Source of the DNA: Lactobacillus sp. | GTDB taxonomy: Bacteria > Bacillota > Bacilli > Lactobacillales > Lactobacillaceae | Direction of reading: 5' to 3' | Assembly: GCA_003482405.1 (NCBI GenBank) | Contig: DMZB01000140.1 | Location: forward strand, 1-12,348 | DNA length: 12,348 nucleotides | Shown here: in pieces, positions 5,550-12,348 of the stretch | Layout of the letters: each line of letters starts with the position of its first letter | How positions within the stretch are numbered: the stretch's first letter is position 1 | Translations under genes and position numbers: made by a program | The notes under the pieces: generated by a model | Databases searched by the model: none | The model's input: only the letters and a program-made list of their open reading frames with translations | Told to the model about the DNA's origin: nothing

Positions 5550-7094
5550 TTACCGTAGTACCAACTTCACGACAGCCTCAACTCGGGCTGTTTGGGGAAA
5601 CATGTCGATCGATTGGATGTAAGCGACACGATAGACACGACCTAATTCGACTAGATTTTGTGCCAACGTTGACGGGTTGCATGAAACGTACACGAATTTC
5701 TCGGGTTGAACTTGCATAATCGTGTCGATCATCGTGTCGGCTAATCCAGCTCGTGGTGGGTCGACAACTAATGCATCTGGCCGCCAGCCTTGCGCAACCC
5801 ACTGTGGCAACAGATCTTCGGCTGTCCCAACGCTGTATTCAGCATTCGTGATACCGTTGAGTTCAGCATTGCGGTTGGCATCGTCGACAGATTCTTCAAT
5901 TGTATCCATGCCACGGACTTCGCCGGCGCGGTCTGCCAGCGACAGTCCAATTGTGCCAACACCAGAGTACGCATCGACCAAATGATCGGCATGAGTCAAA
6001 TCAAGAGCTTTAATGGTTTCCTCGTACAAACGGGTCGTTTGCTTAGGATTCAGTTGCAAAAATGCCCGTGGTGACAGCTGAAATTGTTTGCCCAACAGCG
6101 TTTCTGTGATGTAATCCTGACCCATTAATTTGGTTGTCTTGTCACCCCAAACTAGTGACGTTTTACTTTGATTGACGTTTTGCATGACAGAGACGACCTG
6201 TGGCAAACGTTCTTCAATCAGCACTAATAATTCACGTTTGTGCGGTAACTTTTGTGAATTAGTGACAAACGTGACCTGAACTTCACCCGTGCCTTCAGAT
6301 GAACGGACAACTAAGGTTTTGATAATGCCGGAGTTAGCTTCCTCGTTGTAGATGGGAATTTCTAATTCTTGTAGCATGGCAACCAGTGCTCGGATGACGG
6401 TCATGGTTGCCTCGTTTTGCGTGCTGGCTTCAGGTAAGTTCACTAGTTCGTGGGTACCTTCCTTATAAAGACCTGCGATAACGTTGCCGTCAGCATCTTG
6501 GCGAACCTGAAATTGGGCCTTGTTGCGATAATGATAAGGATCACTCATTCCAATGGTTGGCCGTAAATCGTAGTTTTCCCAACCGCGGGGCTGAAACTTT
6601 TCCAGTGCTTGCCGGATCACATCACGTTTGAACGCGAGTTGTGAGGGGTAATCAAGGTGAGAAAGCTCGAAACCGCCGACTTCGCTGGATTGCGTGTCTG
6701 GTGGTGTAACACGATGCGGACTCTCTTTACGGATCTGGTGAACTTTGGCATTCAAAAAGTGGGCGGCCACGTGCGTCACTTCGGCGACAACGACTTCTTC
6801 TGGCAGCGCACCCGGTACAAACGTAATTTTGTGGCGGTAATAGCCGATACCTTCACCGTTGATGCCTAGCCGTTTGATGGTTAGTGGGAAGCGTTGGCCG
6901 ACTTCGACTTGAACATCAGCTTGTGTATGTGCGTTTTCACTGTGTCGCTGATCGTGTCCGCGGTACTGATGATTATGATGATCGAAACGTGACCCATTAC
7001 CGTGACTGTTGTTGCGATGTGACTGGTACTGATTAGTGTGATTATCTCGATGTTGAGACCACCCTGAGTCATGTCTGTTTGATTGAGGTTTCAT
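5550..7094 (-). CDS. rlmD: 23S rRNA (uracil-5-)-methyltransferase, RlmCD/RlmD type
   Basis: A 514-residue SAM-dependent RNA methyltransferase of the TrmA/RumA family, which methylates C5 of uridines in 23S rRNA (U747/U1939 in Gram-positive relatives). Domain order: a His/Asn/Gln/Arg-rich tail (1-57), a TRAM RNA-binding domain (about 60-120), a central domain, and the methyltransferase domain with FLQLNP (345-350), SAM motif DAYSGVGTIG (374-383), DPPRAG (445-450), nucleophile SCNPSTLAQN (C472) and RVEAVV (base E506). The region that normally holds Fe-S cysteines reads VGGFELSHLDY (139-149) where relatives have CGGC; C472 is the only cysteine in the whole protein, so no cluster can form. ATG 7094 has GGAG (7101-7104) 6 bases upstream. 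It is divergent from fetA and probably monocistronic. Exact target uridine is uncertain. Confidence 0.92.
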   Translation of the reverse strand: MKPQSNRHDSGWSQHRDNHTNQYQSHRNNSHGNGSRFDHHNHQYRGHDQRHSENAHTQADVQVEVGQRFPLTIKRLGINGEGIGYYRHKITFVPGALPEEVVVAEVTHVAAHFLNAKVHQIRKESPHRVTPPDTQSSEVGGFELSHLDYPSQLAFKRDVIRQALEKFQPRGWENYDLRPTIGMSDPYHYRNKAQFQVRQDADGNVIAGLYKEGTHELVNLPEASTQNEATMTVIRALVAMLQELEIPIYNEEANSGIIKTLVVRSSEGTGEVQVTFVTNSQKLPHKRELLVLIEERLPQVVSVMQNVNQSKTSLVWGDKTTKLMGQDYITETLLGKQFQLSPRAFLQLNPKQTTRLYEETIKALDLTHADHLVDAYSGVGTIGLSLADRAGEVRGMDTIEESVDDANRNAELNGITNAEYSVGTAEDLLPQWVAQGWRPDALVVDPPRAGLADTMIDTIMQVQPEKFVYVSCNPSTLAQNLVELGRVYRVAYIQSIDMFPQTARVEAVVKLVLR

Positions 7095-7132
7095 GCAATT
7101 CTCCGTTTGTGAGCATAATAGTAATTAGCATC

Positions 7133-7141
7133 ATCATAGCA
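7133..7141 (-). promoter_or_regulatory. extended -10 promoter of the methyltransferase gene
   Basis: TGCTATGAT on the minus strand lies about 39 bases upstream of the ATG at 7094. The TG extension is intact and the hexamer matches 5 of 6 positions. No strong -35 was found. Confidence 0.45.
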
Positions 7142-7253
7142 TGTTTGATGAGCGAAGTGTGATTTGTGCCGTTACCAGTTGCGAATCGAAGGCGTCATTT
7201 CAGACAAAGCAACGGGGATGTTTTATGCTTATTTCAAATTGACGGAGAGGGTG

Positions 7254-7916
7254 ATGAAAATGTCAGCACTATTGACGTTAACCGACATCAACTATCAGGT
7301 TGGTGAACGGGAAATTTTAAAGGGCATCAATCTATATTTGAAGAAAGAGAGCAATCTGACTATCGTTGGACCATCTGGGTCGGGTAAGAGTACGATCCTT
7401 AAAATTATCGCGCGCATGATTTCGCCGACTGGCGGCACCATGATGTTTGACGGTCACGACGCGTTGAGCTATGACCCCATGACCTATCGCCGCCGAGTGT
7501 CATACTGTTTCCAGCAACCAACGTTATTCGGTAAAACGGTGGCCGATAATCTGGATTTTCCGTTTGAAATCCGAAATCAGGCAGTTGATACCAAACGTCA
7601 ACAAGAATTACTGACTCAGGTTAATCTGTCTACTGATTACCTCACACACGATGTTACAGAGCTGTCAGGTGGGGAACGACAGCGGGTTGCATTGATTAGA
7701 AATTTAGTCTTTATCCCGGACATTTTATTGCTGGATGAGGTAACCACCGGACTTGACGTTGATAACAAGGAAATCGTGCATCGACTTGTGAACCATTATC
7801 GTGACCGCGGCGGGACTGTTGTGTGGATTACGCATGATGAAGCGGAAATTGCAGCGGCGGATGATCGTTATGAGGTTGTCGCTGGGCAGCATAAGCAGGA
7901 GGCACAACATGCATAA
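7254..7916 (+). CDS. fetA: ABC transporter ATP-binding protein, FetA type
   Basis: A 220-residue ABC ATPase, the energy-coupling half of a FetAB-type transporter; in E. coli FetAB exports iron and protects against oxidative stress. All motifs are present: Walker A GPSGSGKS (39-46), Q-loop CFQQP (85-89), signature LSGGE (137-141), Walker B DILLLDE (156-162) and the H-loop histidine in WITHD (191-195). It should lie on the inner face of the membrane bound to FetB. ATG 7254 has GGAG (7244-7247) 6 bases upstream; ATG 7260, two codons on, is nearly as good, while the longer frame back to 7164 has no ribosome site. It overlaps fetB by 8 bases, implying translational coupling. A weak promoter-like pair is CAGACA (7201-7206), 17 bases, TATGCT (7224-7229). 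Metal specificity is inferred from the family. Confidence 0.87.
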   Translation: MKMSALLTLTDINYQVGEREILKGINLYLKKESNLTIVGPSGSGKSTILKIIARMISPTGGTMMFDGHDALSYDPMTYRRRVSYCFQQPTLFGKTVADNLDFPFEIRNQAVDTKRQQELLTQVNLSTDYLTHDVTELSGGERQRVALIRNLVFIPDILLLDEVTTGLDVDNKEIVHRLVNHYRDRGGTVVWITHDEAEIAAADDRYEVVAGQHKQEAQHA

Positions 7917-8697
7917 TGCAGTGAATGTGAATAATTTGAGTTTGGCGTTTGCAGGTGGCTTAGTCCTGGTAGCGCTATTTATTGGCTGGCGACAAAAGCT
8001 TGGTGTTAACCGGGATATGATCATTGGTGTGGTCCGTGCAATCGTACAACTGACCATCGTTGGCTTTTTGCTGAAGTATATTTTTGCTGTGAATAATGTG
8101 TTACTCACGCTGGCCATGATTCTCATTATCATCTTCAACGCGGCATACAACGCGCGAAAACGCGGTCAGGGCATTCCAAACATATTTTGGTCTTCATTCT
8201 GGTCGATTCTTATCAGTACAACCGTCACTTTAAGCGGATTGGTGCTGGCCGGTGCAATTAAGTTTGTCCCGTCACAAATGATTCCAATTTCCGGGATGAT
8301 CGCCAGCAATTCGATGGTCGCGATTGGCCTATGTTATCGCAATATGCGGACCTTGTTTCGTGATCAAAGACAGCAAGTGCTGGAGCGACTCGCGTTGGGT
8401 GCCAGCGTTCATGATTCAGCTATCGGGATCGTACGCGAATGTATTAAAACGGGGATGCAGCCGACAATCGATGCGTCCAAAACGTATGGTATTGTCAGCT
8501 TACCGGGAATGATGTCAGGATTGATTTTTGCTGGCGTTGATCCCGTATATGCGATCAAATATCAGATTATGGTCGTATTTATGTTATTGTCTGCGACTAG
8601 CTTGGGGTCTGTCAGTGCGTGCTACATTGCGTATCGACGGTTCTTTAACGACCAACAGCAATTGATTAACGCGGTGCAAACGGACAAACAGGCCTAA
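7909..8697 (+). CDS. fetB: ABC transporter permease, FetB type (UPF0014)
   Basis: A 262-residue membrane protein of the UPF0014/FetB family, the permease partner of FetA. It has about six or seven hydrophobic segments with typical family landmarks: RAIVQLTIVGFLLKYIF near residue 44, NAAYNARKR near 80, PISGMIASNSMVAIGL near 126, and LPGMMSGLIFAGVDP near 200. FetB proteins are about 260 residues, so it is complete. Together the pair is predicted to move metal ions (iron in E. coli) out of the cell. ATG 7909 lies inside the end of fetA, with a perfect AGGAGG (7897-7902) 6 bases upstream; a frame opening earlier at 7801 is only the extension of this frame inside fetA. A hairpin follows at 8719-8751. 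Confidence 0.9.
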   Translation: MHNAVNVNNLSLAFAGGLVLVALFIGWRQKLGVNRDMIIGVVRAIVQLTIVGFLLKYIFAVNNVLLTLAMILIIIFNAAYNARKRGQGIPNIFWSSFWSILISTTVTLSGLVLAGAIKFVPSQMIPISGMIASNSMVAIGLCYRNMRTLFRDQRQQVLERLALGASVHDSAIGIVRECIKTGMQPTIDASKTYGIVSLPGMMSGLIFAGVDPVYAIKYQIMVVFMLLSATSLGSVSACYIAYRRFFNDQQQLINAVQTDKQA

Positions 8698-8718
8698 AAA
8701 ATAAGATAAATTACGCAA

Positions 8719-8751
8719 AAAGTGACGGGACCATTGGTGGACCGTCACTTT
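8719..8751 (+). terminator. weak rho-independent terminator after fetB
   Basis: A perfect 10-bp inverted repeat AAAGTGACGG (8719-8728) / CCGTCACTTT (8742-8751), with a small ACC/GGT stem inside the loop. The following T-run is short (TTTCT), so termination is probably partial. The hairpin also overlaps the promoter of ydbS. Confidence 0.6.
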
Positions 8752-8762
8752 CTATGTATACT
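8734..8762 (+). promoter_or_regulatory. promoter of the ydbS-ydbT operon
   Basis: TTGGTG (8734-8739), an exact 17-base spacer and TATACT (8757-8762). The -35 box lies in the loop of the fetB terminator hairpin and the spacer covers its 3' arm. Transcription would start near 8769, about 39 bases before the ydbS ATG. Confidence 0.5.
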
Positions 8763-8807
8763 AATGCTATTAAATACTGGTTAGACAGTTTTTCGGGGGA
8801 GAATGAG

Positions 8808-9287
8808 ATGGAAAACGAAACGGAACGGTTACCGCACCAAATCACTCATGTTTGGCAATTGACAGCCGTGATCACGGCACTTGTTATGGCGGCCATCGGG
8901 GTTGGTAGCCTGTCAATTGGTCAGGGTAATGAATCGACATTTTTTTCTGTGAGCGGGTGGCTGATCATTGGTGTAGCCGTCGTTGTTTTGCTGGTTATGT
9001 TGGCGTTAGTGCCGTACCGCTGGCGCTTTTGGACATATCGCATCAGTGATCGCGATGTCGAACTACATAAGGGGTATTTTTTTCGCAAACAAATTGTGAT
9101 TCCAATCGCGCGTGTACAAAATGTGACCCTAGATCAGGGACCGTTTTTGCGCTGGCAAAAGTTGCAGGGAATTGCCATTGTGACAGCCGCGACCTCACAC
9201 AAAATTGACGGCGTGAGTTTGGAAACCGCTGAACAGTTGAAGGAACTCATCATGAAGTTAGCAAAGGAGGCCCGCAATGACCTCTAA
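8808..9287 (+). CDS. ydbS: PH domain membrane protein, YdbS type
   Basis: A 159-residue protein with two membrane helices (about 17-38 and 48-70) followed by one bacterial PH domain of the bPH2 class (PF03703, about 75-150). Family landmarks are WRFWTYRISDRDVELHKGYFF with RKQIVIPIARVQNVTLDQGP. YdbS and YdbT of Bacillus are encoded as a pair, and the same pairing is seen here; in Bacillus they are linked to resistance to an antimicrobial peptide, but the biochemistry is unresolved. ATG 8808 has GGGGGA (8795-8800) 7 bases upstream; an in-frame ATG at 8754 sits upstream of the probable transcription start. The gene overlaps ydbT by 11 bases, so the two are translationally coupled. Confidence 0.85.
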   Translation: MENETERLPHQITHVWQLTAVITALVMAAIGVGSLSIGQGNESTFFSVSGWLIIGVAVVVLLVMLALVPYRWRFWTYRISDRDVELHKGYFFRKQIVIPIARVQNVTLDQGPFLRWQKLQGIAIVTAATSHKIDGVSLETAEQLKELIMKLAKEARNDL

Positions 9288-10843
9288 TTCTGGTGGGTCC
9301 GTAACGCCAATGCCACCGCGTCATCTGCATATCATTGCACTGGTTGGCTTCTTTATTGAAACGATTCGTGAGTGGATCATTCCGATCGCTGGTGGAATCA
9401 TTGGTAGTTTGACCTTTTACAAGAAACAGCCGTGGCTATTTGTCGCGATTGTCGGTGTCTTAGTTGTATTCGCGATTGCACAACCGCTGCTCAAATATTT
9501 TACGTTTACCTATCAGCTAAATGAGCAAGAAATCGACGTCAAACATGGGTTAATTTTCCGTAAACAAAATCATGTGCCATACGACCGGATTCAAAATGTG
9601 GCGGTTAAACAATGGTTCTTTTTAAAGCCGTTCAACTTAGTGACGTTGGAGATCGAAACGGCCGGTCACTCAGGCGAAGGGCCAGAGGTCACGTTGATTG
9701 CAGTGCCATTAACGTTGCGTGATGAGCTAACGGAAAGGCGTCGTTTGGCAAACGTTGGGGATGAGGGTGCCTTGGCGAATATGCCGAGTGACGTTGCGAA
9801 CAGTGCAGGAGATACGGAAGGTATACAGTCCAAGACGCTCGATCGTAGCGTTGAGGCATCGCCGGACGCAATCTATAAAATTACATCCAAGGACCTACTG
9901 AAGTTTGCTGCGACATCACCCGCGTTCTTGACGGCATTGTTGGCAATTTCAGCAGTTTATGGTCGTTTACAAAGAGTGATTTCGGAACAATTATTGAATA
10001 CTGCCATGAAAGACTTGGGACAGGCCGGTTGGATAGTGATCATGGCGGGTCTGTTGATTGTCGTGTTGGTTTTGTACCTTGGTTCGATCGTCGTTATTTT
10101 CATCCAGTACTATCAGTTCACGTTGACGCTTTCAAACGGACAATTGACGACAGAACGTGGGTTATTTCAGCGCAATACGGTGACACTGGCTCAAACGCGG
10201 ATTCAGGCGGTACGGGTCAGCCAGCCGTTGTTGCGTTCATGGCTCCACATGGCGACGATTAAGTTAGTGGTCATTGCCAGCGCAAAAAAAGAGAAGGATA
10301 GCGACGCTGATAATTTTGTAATCATGCCAATGATTGCGCAGAACCAAGTGGACAGTTTTCTGAAACAATTTGTGAGCGAAGTACCAGTTGAAAACGTGCA
10401 GTCTGTTCGACAAAGCGGGCGCACAATGTTTTATCAATTGCGTAATTTCGGTCTGATTGCACTAGGTACTCTACTGGTGCTGGCGTTGGGCCTGTCACAA
10501 TGGCCACGCGTTGCGGAAATTGTCTCAGGGTTGACGATTATTTTGCTGATACTGGTTTTGATTATTCCGGCTTATTTACCAGCTCGCCGCACGCAGGTGC
10601 AGGTCTTAAATGAGGATTATGCGTTTGCTCAAACCAACTTCTTGTTCACTCGCGAGCAGTATTATGTACCCCCGAAAAAATGTGCAATCGCTAATGGTCA
10701 AACAGAGTAAGTGGCTGGCACAACGCCACTTTGCGTCACTTACGCTAAATTTGCGTTCTGGCAGCTCGGATAAGCAGGTGACGGTCCGTTATTTGCCTAG
10801 CGCTGCGATTGATCAGGTTTACGAGTGGTACCGTAAGCATTAA
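9277..10843 (+). pseudogene. ydbT: ydbT-like PH domain protein, interrupted by a frameshift
   Basis: YdbT-type membrane protein with repeated bPH2 modules and several membrane helices (about 18-44, 52-75, 214-230, 252-277, 387-405 and 418-434). Module 1 is near 76-145 (YQLNEQEIDVKHG... VPYDRIQNV), module 2 near 279-355 (LTTERGLFQRNTVTLAQTRIQAV), module 3 near 445-521. The frame opened at ATG 9277 (AAAGGAGG 9263-9270) stops at 10710 after 477 codons, ending with unrelated KKCAIANGQTE. The proper end of module 3 (RKNVQSLMVKQSKWLAQ... VYEWYRKH) continues in the next frame to 10843. Removing one base from the C5 (10669-10673) or A6 (10675-10680) run restores about 521 residues. It could be a sequencing error, a true mutation, or rarely +1 slippage on CCC-C. 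The overlap with ydbS indicates coupled translation. Confidence 0.85.
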
Positions 10844-10854
10844 TTTGAAAGAAT

Positions 10855-10905
10855 ACAAAACACGCTCCAACGATGACGAATAGTCATTGCTGGAGCGTGT
10901 TTTGT
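10855..10905. terminator. strong bidirectional terminator
   Basis: A perfect 15-bp repeat ACAAAACACGCTCCA (10855-10869) / TGGAGCGTGTTTTGT (10891-10905), with an inner ATGAC/GTCAT stem (10873-10877, 10883-10887). T-rich and A-rich flanks suit both strands. It lies between the converging ydbT and DUF4097 genes. Confidence 0.85.
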
Positions 10906-10928
10906 TGTATCTAAAACGCGTTCACGCT

Positions 10929-11843
10929 CTATCTTGTTTCAAGTGCTAAAGAACCGACAACGGTCATCATACTGATGACTAAGTCGGACGGCGCACCAAT
11001 GGCACCGGTTTGATAGTTGCGCTCATTATTTGAATAATGCGCATTGTCTGGCGTTTTAAGGCTGCCAATTGAGGTCTCCAGATTGAAACCATATTCCAGT
11101 TCGCGCGGCACTTGCAAACGGACGGAACCAGCAGAAGATTCTGCCGAAACATTGCCGTCGACTTCCGCAAAACACAATTTGGCCGTGCCACTGGTGACTT
11201 CAAAACGGCCATGCCCGTGAGCGTCGTCCAATCGTAGCGAACCTGCTGAACAGCGGACTGAGTAATTGCCGCGAGTGTTCATTAGGCTAACATTGCCACT
11301 CATCGCGTTGATGGTGTAATCCTCTGCGATGAGTCCGCGTCCTTTGATCGTACCGGTGATGGAATCAATGCTGAGATTACTAGTTTCGATGTCATCCAGT
11401 GAGATGGCACCGCTTGTCGAGGTGATTGCTAAACTTTTCAGGTCGTGTAAGTTGCTAATTTCAATTGGCCCACTGACCGAACTGATTTCCAAACGGCCAT
11501 GGTAAGTCGTCGGAATCTCCAATTCAATGCGAATGTTGAGGTTATCGCGCGCTGGCCGCTCACCGGCTGTAATGGCGAGTGTGTCGTCCTCGTGAGTGAC
11601 ATGTGCATAATAACTTGGTTCATCAACGAGCATAAACTCACGCACTGTTAGTTCCGAACGATCCGTTGACTGCAACACGATACTCGCAGCCGAATAATTG
11701 ATCGTTAAATGATCGATATCATCTAATGTTTCCGAAAAAGCGTTCACCAAAGTCGGTGCATGCGTGTCCACCCCGATTTCAAACGTCACTTTGCCATTCT
11801 CATGACTTGCCCGATGAATAAAGAAATTCCCCAGTCGACTCAT
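10929..11843 (-). CDS. DUF4097 beta-repeat protein
   Basis: A 304-residue protein of the DUF4097 ('putative adhesin') type. From residue 121 to about 264 it repeats a short beta unit of the form S-x-S-G-x-(I/V)-x-L: SSVSGPIEI (121), TSTSGAISL (141), DSITGTIKG (160), NAMSGNVSL (179), RCSAGSLRL (197), VTSGTAKL (216), ESSAGSVRL (235), TSIGSLKT (257). The spacing is about 19 residues, as in a right-handed beta-solenoid. There is no signal peptide, membrane helix or sortase motif, so it is probably cytoplasmic or bound to a partner, despite the family's adhesin name. GGTGGTG (about 11853-11859) precedes ATG 11843. It has its own promoter (11879-11907) and ends against the terminator at 10855-10905. 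No function can be assigned. Confidence 0.82.
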   Translation of the reverse strand: MSRLGNFFIHRASHENGKVTFEIGVDTHAPTLVNAFSETLDDIDHLTINYSAASIVLQSTDRSELTVREFMLVDEPSYYAHVTHEDDTLAITAGERPARDNLNIRIELEIPTTYHGRLEISSVSGPIEISNLHDLKSLAITSTSGAISLDDIETSNLSIDSITGTIKGRGLIAEDYTINAMSGNVSLMNTRGNYSVRCSAGSLRLDDAHGHGRFEVTSGTAKLCFAEVDGNVSAESSAGSVRLQVPRELEYGFNLETSIGSLKTPDNAHYSNNERNYQTGAIGAPSDLVISMMTVVGSLALETR

Positions 11844-11878
11844 TTAAACCATCACCACCGTCAGCATATTTTGACAGT

Positions 11879-11907
11879 ATCGTAGCATTGCTTACGAACT
11901 GTGTGAA
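11879..11907 (-). promoter_or_regulatory. promoter of the DUF4097 gene
   Basis: On the minus strand TTCACA (11902-11907; 5 of 6), a 17-base spacer and TACGAT (11879-11884; 4 of 6), with an extended TGC directly before the -10. Transcription would start near 11872, giving a leader of about 30 bases with the ribosome site. Confidence 0.5.
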
Positions 11908-11953
11908 TAGGCTTAGCAAACTTTTTTGTGGTCATAATGAAAGCTTAAAGAAT

Positions 11954-11969
11954 GAACGGGGAACGGGAA
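11954..11969. repeat. short GAACGGG tandem repeat
   Basis: GAACGGG is repeated directly (11954-11960 and 11961-11967) and followed by a further AAC, between the regulator stop and the DUF4097 promoter. It could be a regulator binding site or nothing; it lies about 50 bases upstream of the -35 box. Confidence 0.35.
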
Positions 11970-11971
11970 CA

Positions 11972-12348
11972 CTAGAGGACTAAGATAAATGGTTTTGAAA
12001 TTATCCTGGAATGGTTGTTGATGACACTTTCTTCGAAAGCATCCGTATATGTTAACAACTGGTTAGCAAGTAGTCCTTGATGCAGGCTTTTCAATAGATT
12101 GGCAGCAGTAATAAAGTGAGCTTGCGTAAAACGAGAAGGGTTTTGTTCCCAAAGTGCTAAATCAATAATGAATTGGCGATATACAGAAATGCTCAAACTT
12201 CCATTAACACTGACCAAGTGGGCTAGCTGGTCCGAAGCTTTCTTGAACAGAAATAAAGACTGGTGATTGATGCATTGCAGACAAGTATTAATTAAGAAAC
12301 GAAAGAATGCTTCCTCGACTTGGCGGCTGCTTAGATTTTGAATAAATT
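11972..12348 (-). CDS. C-terminal part of a probable Rgg/MutR-like regulator (partial)
   Basis: The frame is open from the right edge of the window (no start codon needed) to TAG at 11972-11974, giving 125 visible codons of a protein that begins outside. All of it looks helical: segments such as VEEAFFRFLINTCLQCINH, YRQFIIDLALWEQNPSRF and AHFITAANLLKSLHQGLLANQLLTY (given by position, about residues 9-27, 63-80, 84-108 of the visible part) have the look of the tetratricopeptide-like C-terminal domain of Rgg/GadR/MutR regulators, which bind short peptides. The N-terminal helix-turn-helix that would prove this is outside the window. It is on the same strand as the DUF4097 gene, 128 bases upstream of it. 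That it is coding is fairly sure; the family is a moderate inference. Confidence 0.5.
   Translation of the reverse strand, partial: FIQNLSSRQVEEAFFRFLINTCLQCINHQSLFLFKKASDQLAHLVSVNGSLSISVYRQFIIDLALWEQNPSRFTQAHFITAANLLKSLHQGLLANQLLTYTDAFEESVINNHSRIISKPFILVL

Noticed and set aside
5507..5719. 70-codon plus-strand frame opposite the end of the methyltransferase gene
   Set aside because: Antisense shadow of a well-supported gene, with no ribosome site or recognisable domain; the same holds for the other overlapping frames inside confirmed genes.
7164..7253. 30-codon upstream extension of fetA
   Set aside because: It lacks a ribosome site and ABC similarity begins only after ATG 7254/7260.
11888..11960. 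Possible terminator for the regulator gene
   Set aside because: A run of T/A occurs near 11921-11928, but no stable inverted repeat stands beside it.
1..12348. CRISPR array, tRNA/rRNA, insertion sequence or prophage
   Set aside because: No regularly spaced repeats, no recognisable RNA gene, no transposase or integrase, and no terminal repeats were seen on either strand.

Overview
The window looks like chromosomal DNA of a low-to-moderate GC Gram-positive of the Lactobacillaceae (Lactiplantibacillus, Levilactobacillus or Secundilactobacillus type). This is inferred from the protein families (YdbS/YdbT PH-domain pair, FetAB exporter, RlmCD-type methyltransferase, DUF1304, a probable Rgg-type regulator), strong Shine-Dalgarno sites, and short intergenic regions closed by hairpin terminators. 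I see no tRNA, rRNA, CRISPR array, transposase or phage gene.

Layout, left to right. (1) 1-1600: an NAD(P)H:quinone reductase-type oxidoreductase and a DUF1304 membrane protein run together on +, ending at a bidirectional terminator. (2) 1651-3190: a YczE-like membrane protein on - is divergent from a DedA-family membrane protein on +. (3) 3231-3600: a 79-residue protein of unknown function has its own promoter and terminator. (4) 3626-5265 on -: a 14-TM DHA2-type drug exporter, followed by a 49-residue protein that resembles only the tail of an antitoxin. (5) 5331-5549: a gene-free stretch on the - strand with an extended -10 promoter, ribosome site, 33-codon frame, direct repeats and two terminator hairpins. 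It is the best candidate here for an undescribed small RNA or type I toxin-antitoxin-like element. (6) 5550-7094 on -: an RlmCD-type 23S rRNA methyltransferase with a single cysteine (no Fe-S ligands) and a histidine-rich N-terminal tail. (7) 7254-8751 on +: fetA-fetB, a metal (iron) exporter, translationally coupled. (8) 8734-10905 on +: ydbS-ydbT, also coupled, but ydbT is broken by a one-base frameshift inside its third PH domain. (9) 10929-11843 on -: a DUF4097 beta-repeat protein with no signal or membrane anchor. (10) 11972 to the right edge on -: the C-terminal part of a probable Rgg/MutR-like regulator.

Most of the genes are housekeeping or membrane and stress functions (redox, drug export, iron export, envelope proteins) in small independent units; no large pathway is encoded. 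The items most worth a second look are the 5331-5520 intergenic unit, the ydbT frameshift, the altered RlmCD, and the orphan antitoxin-like small protein.
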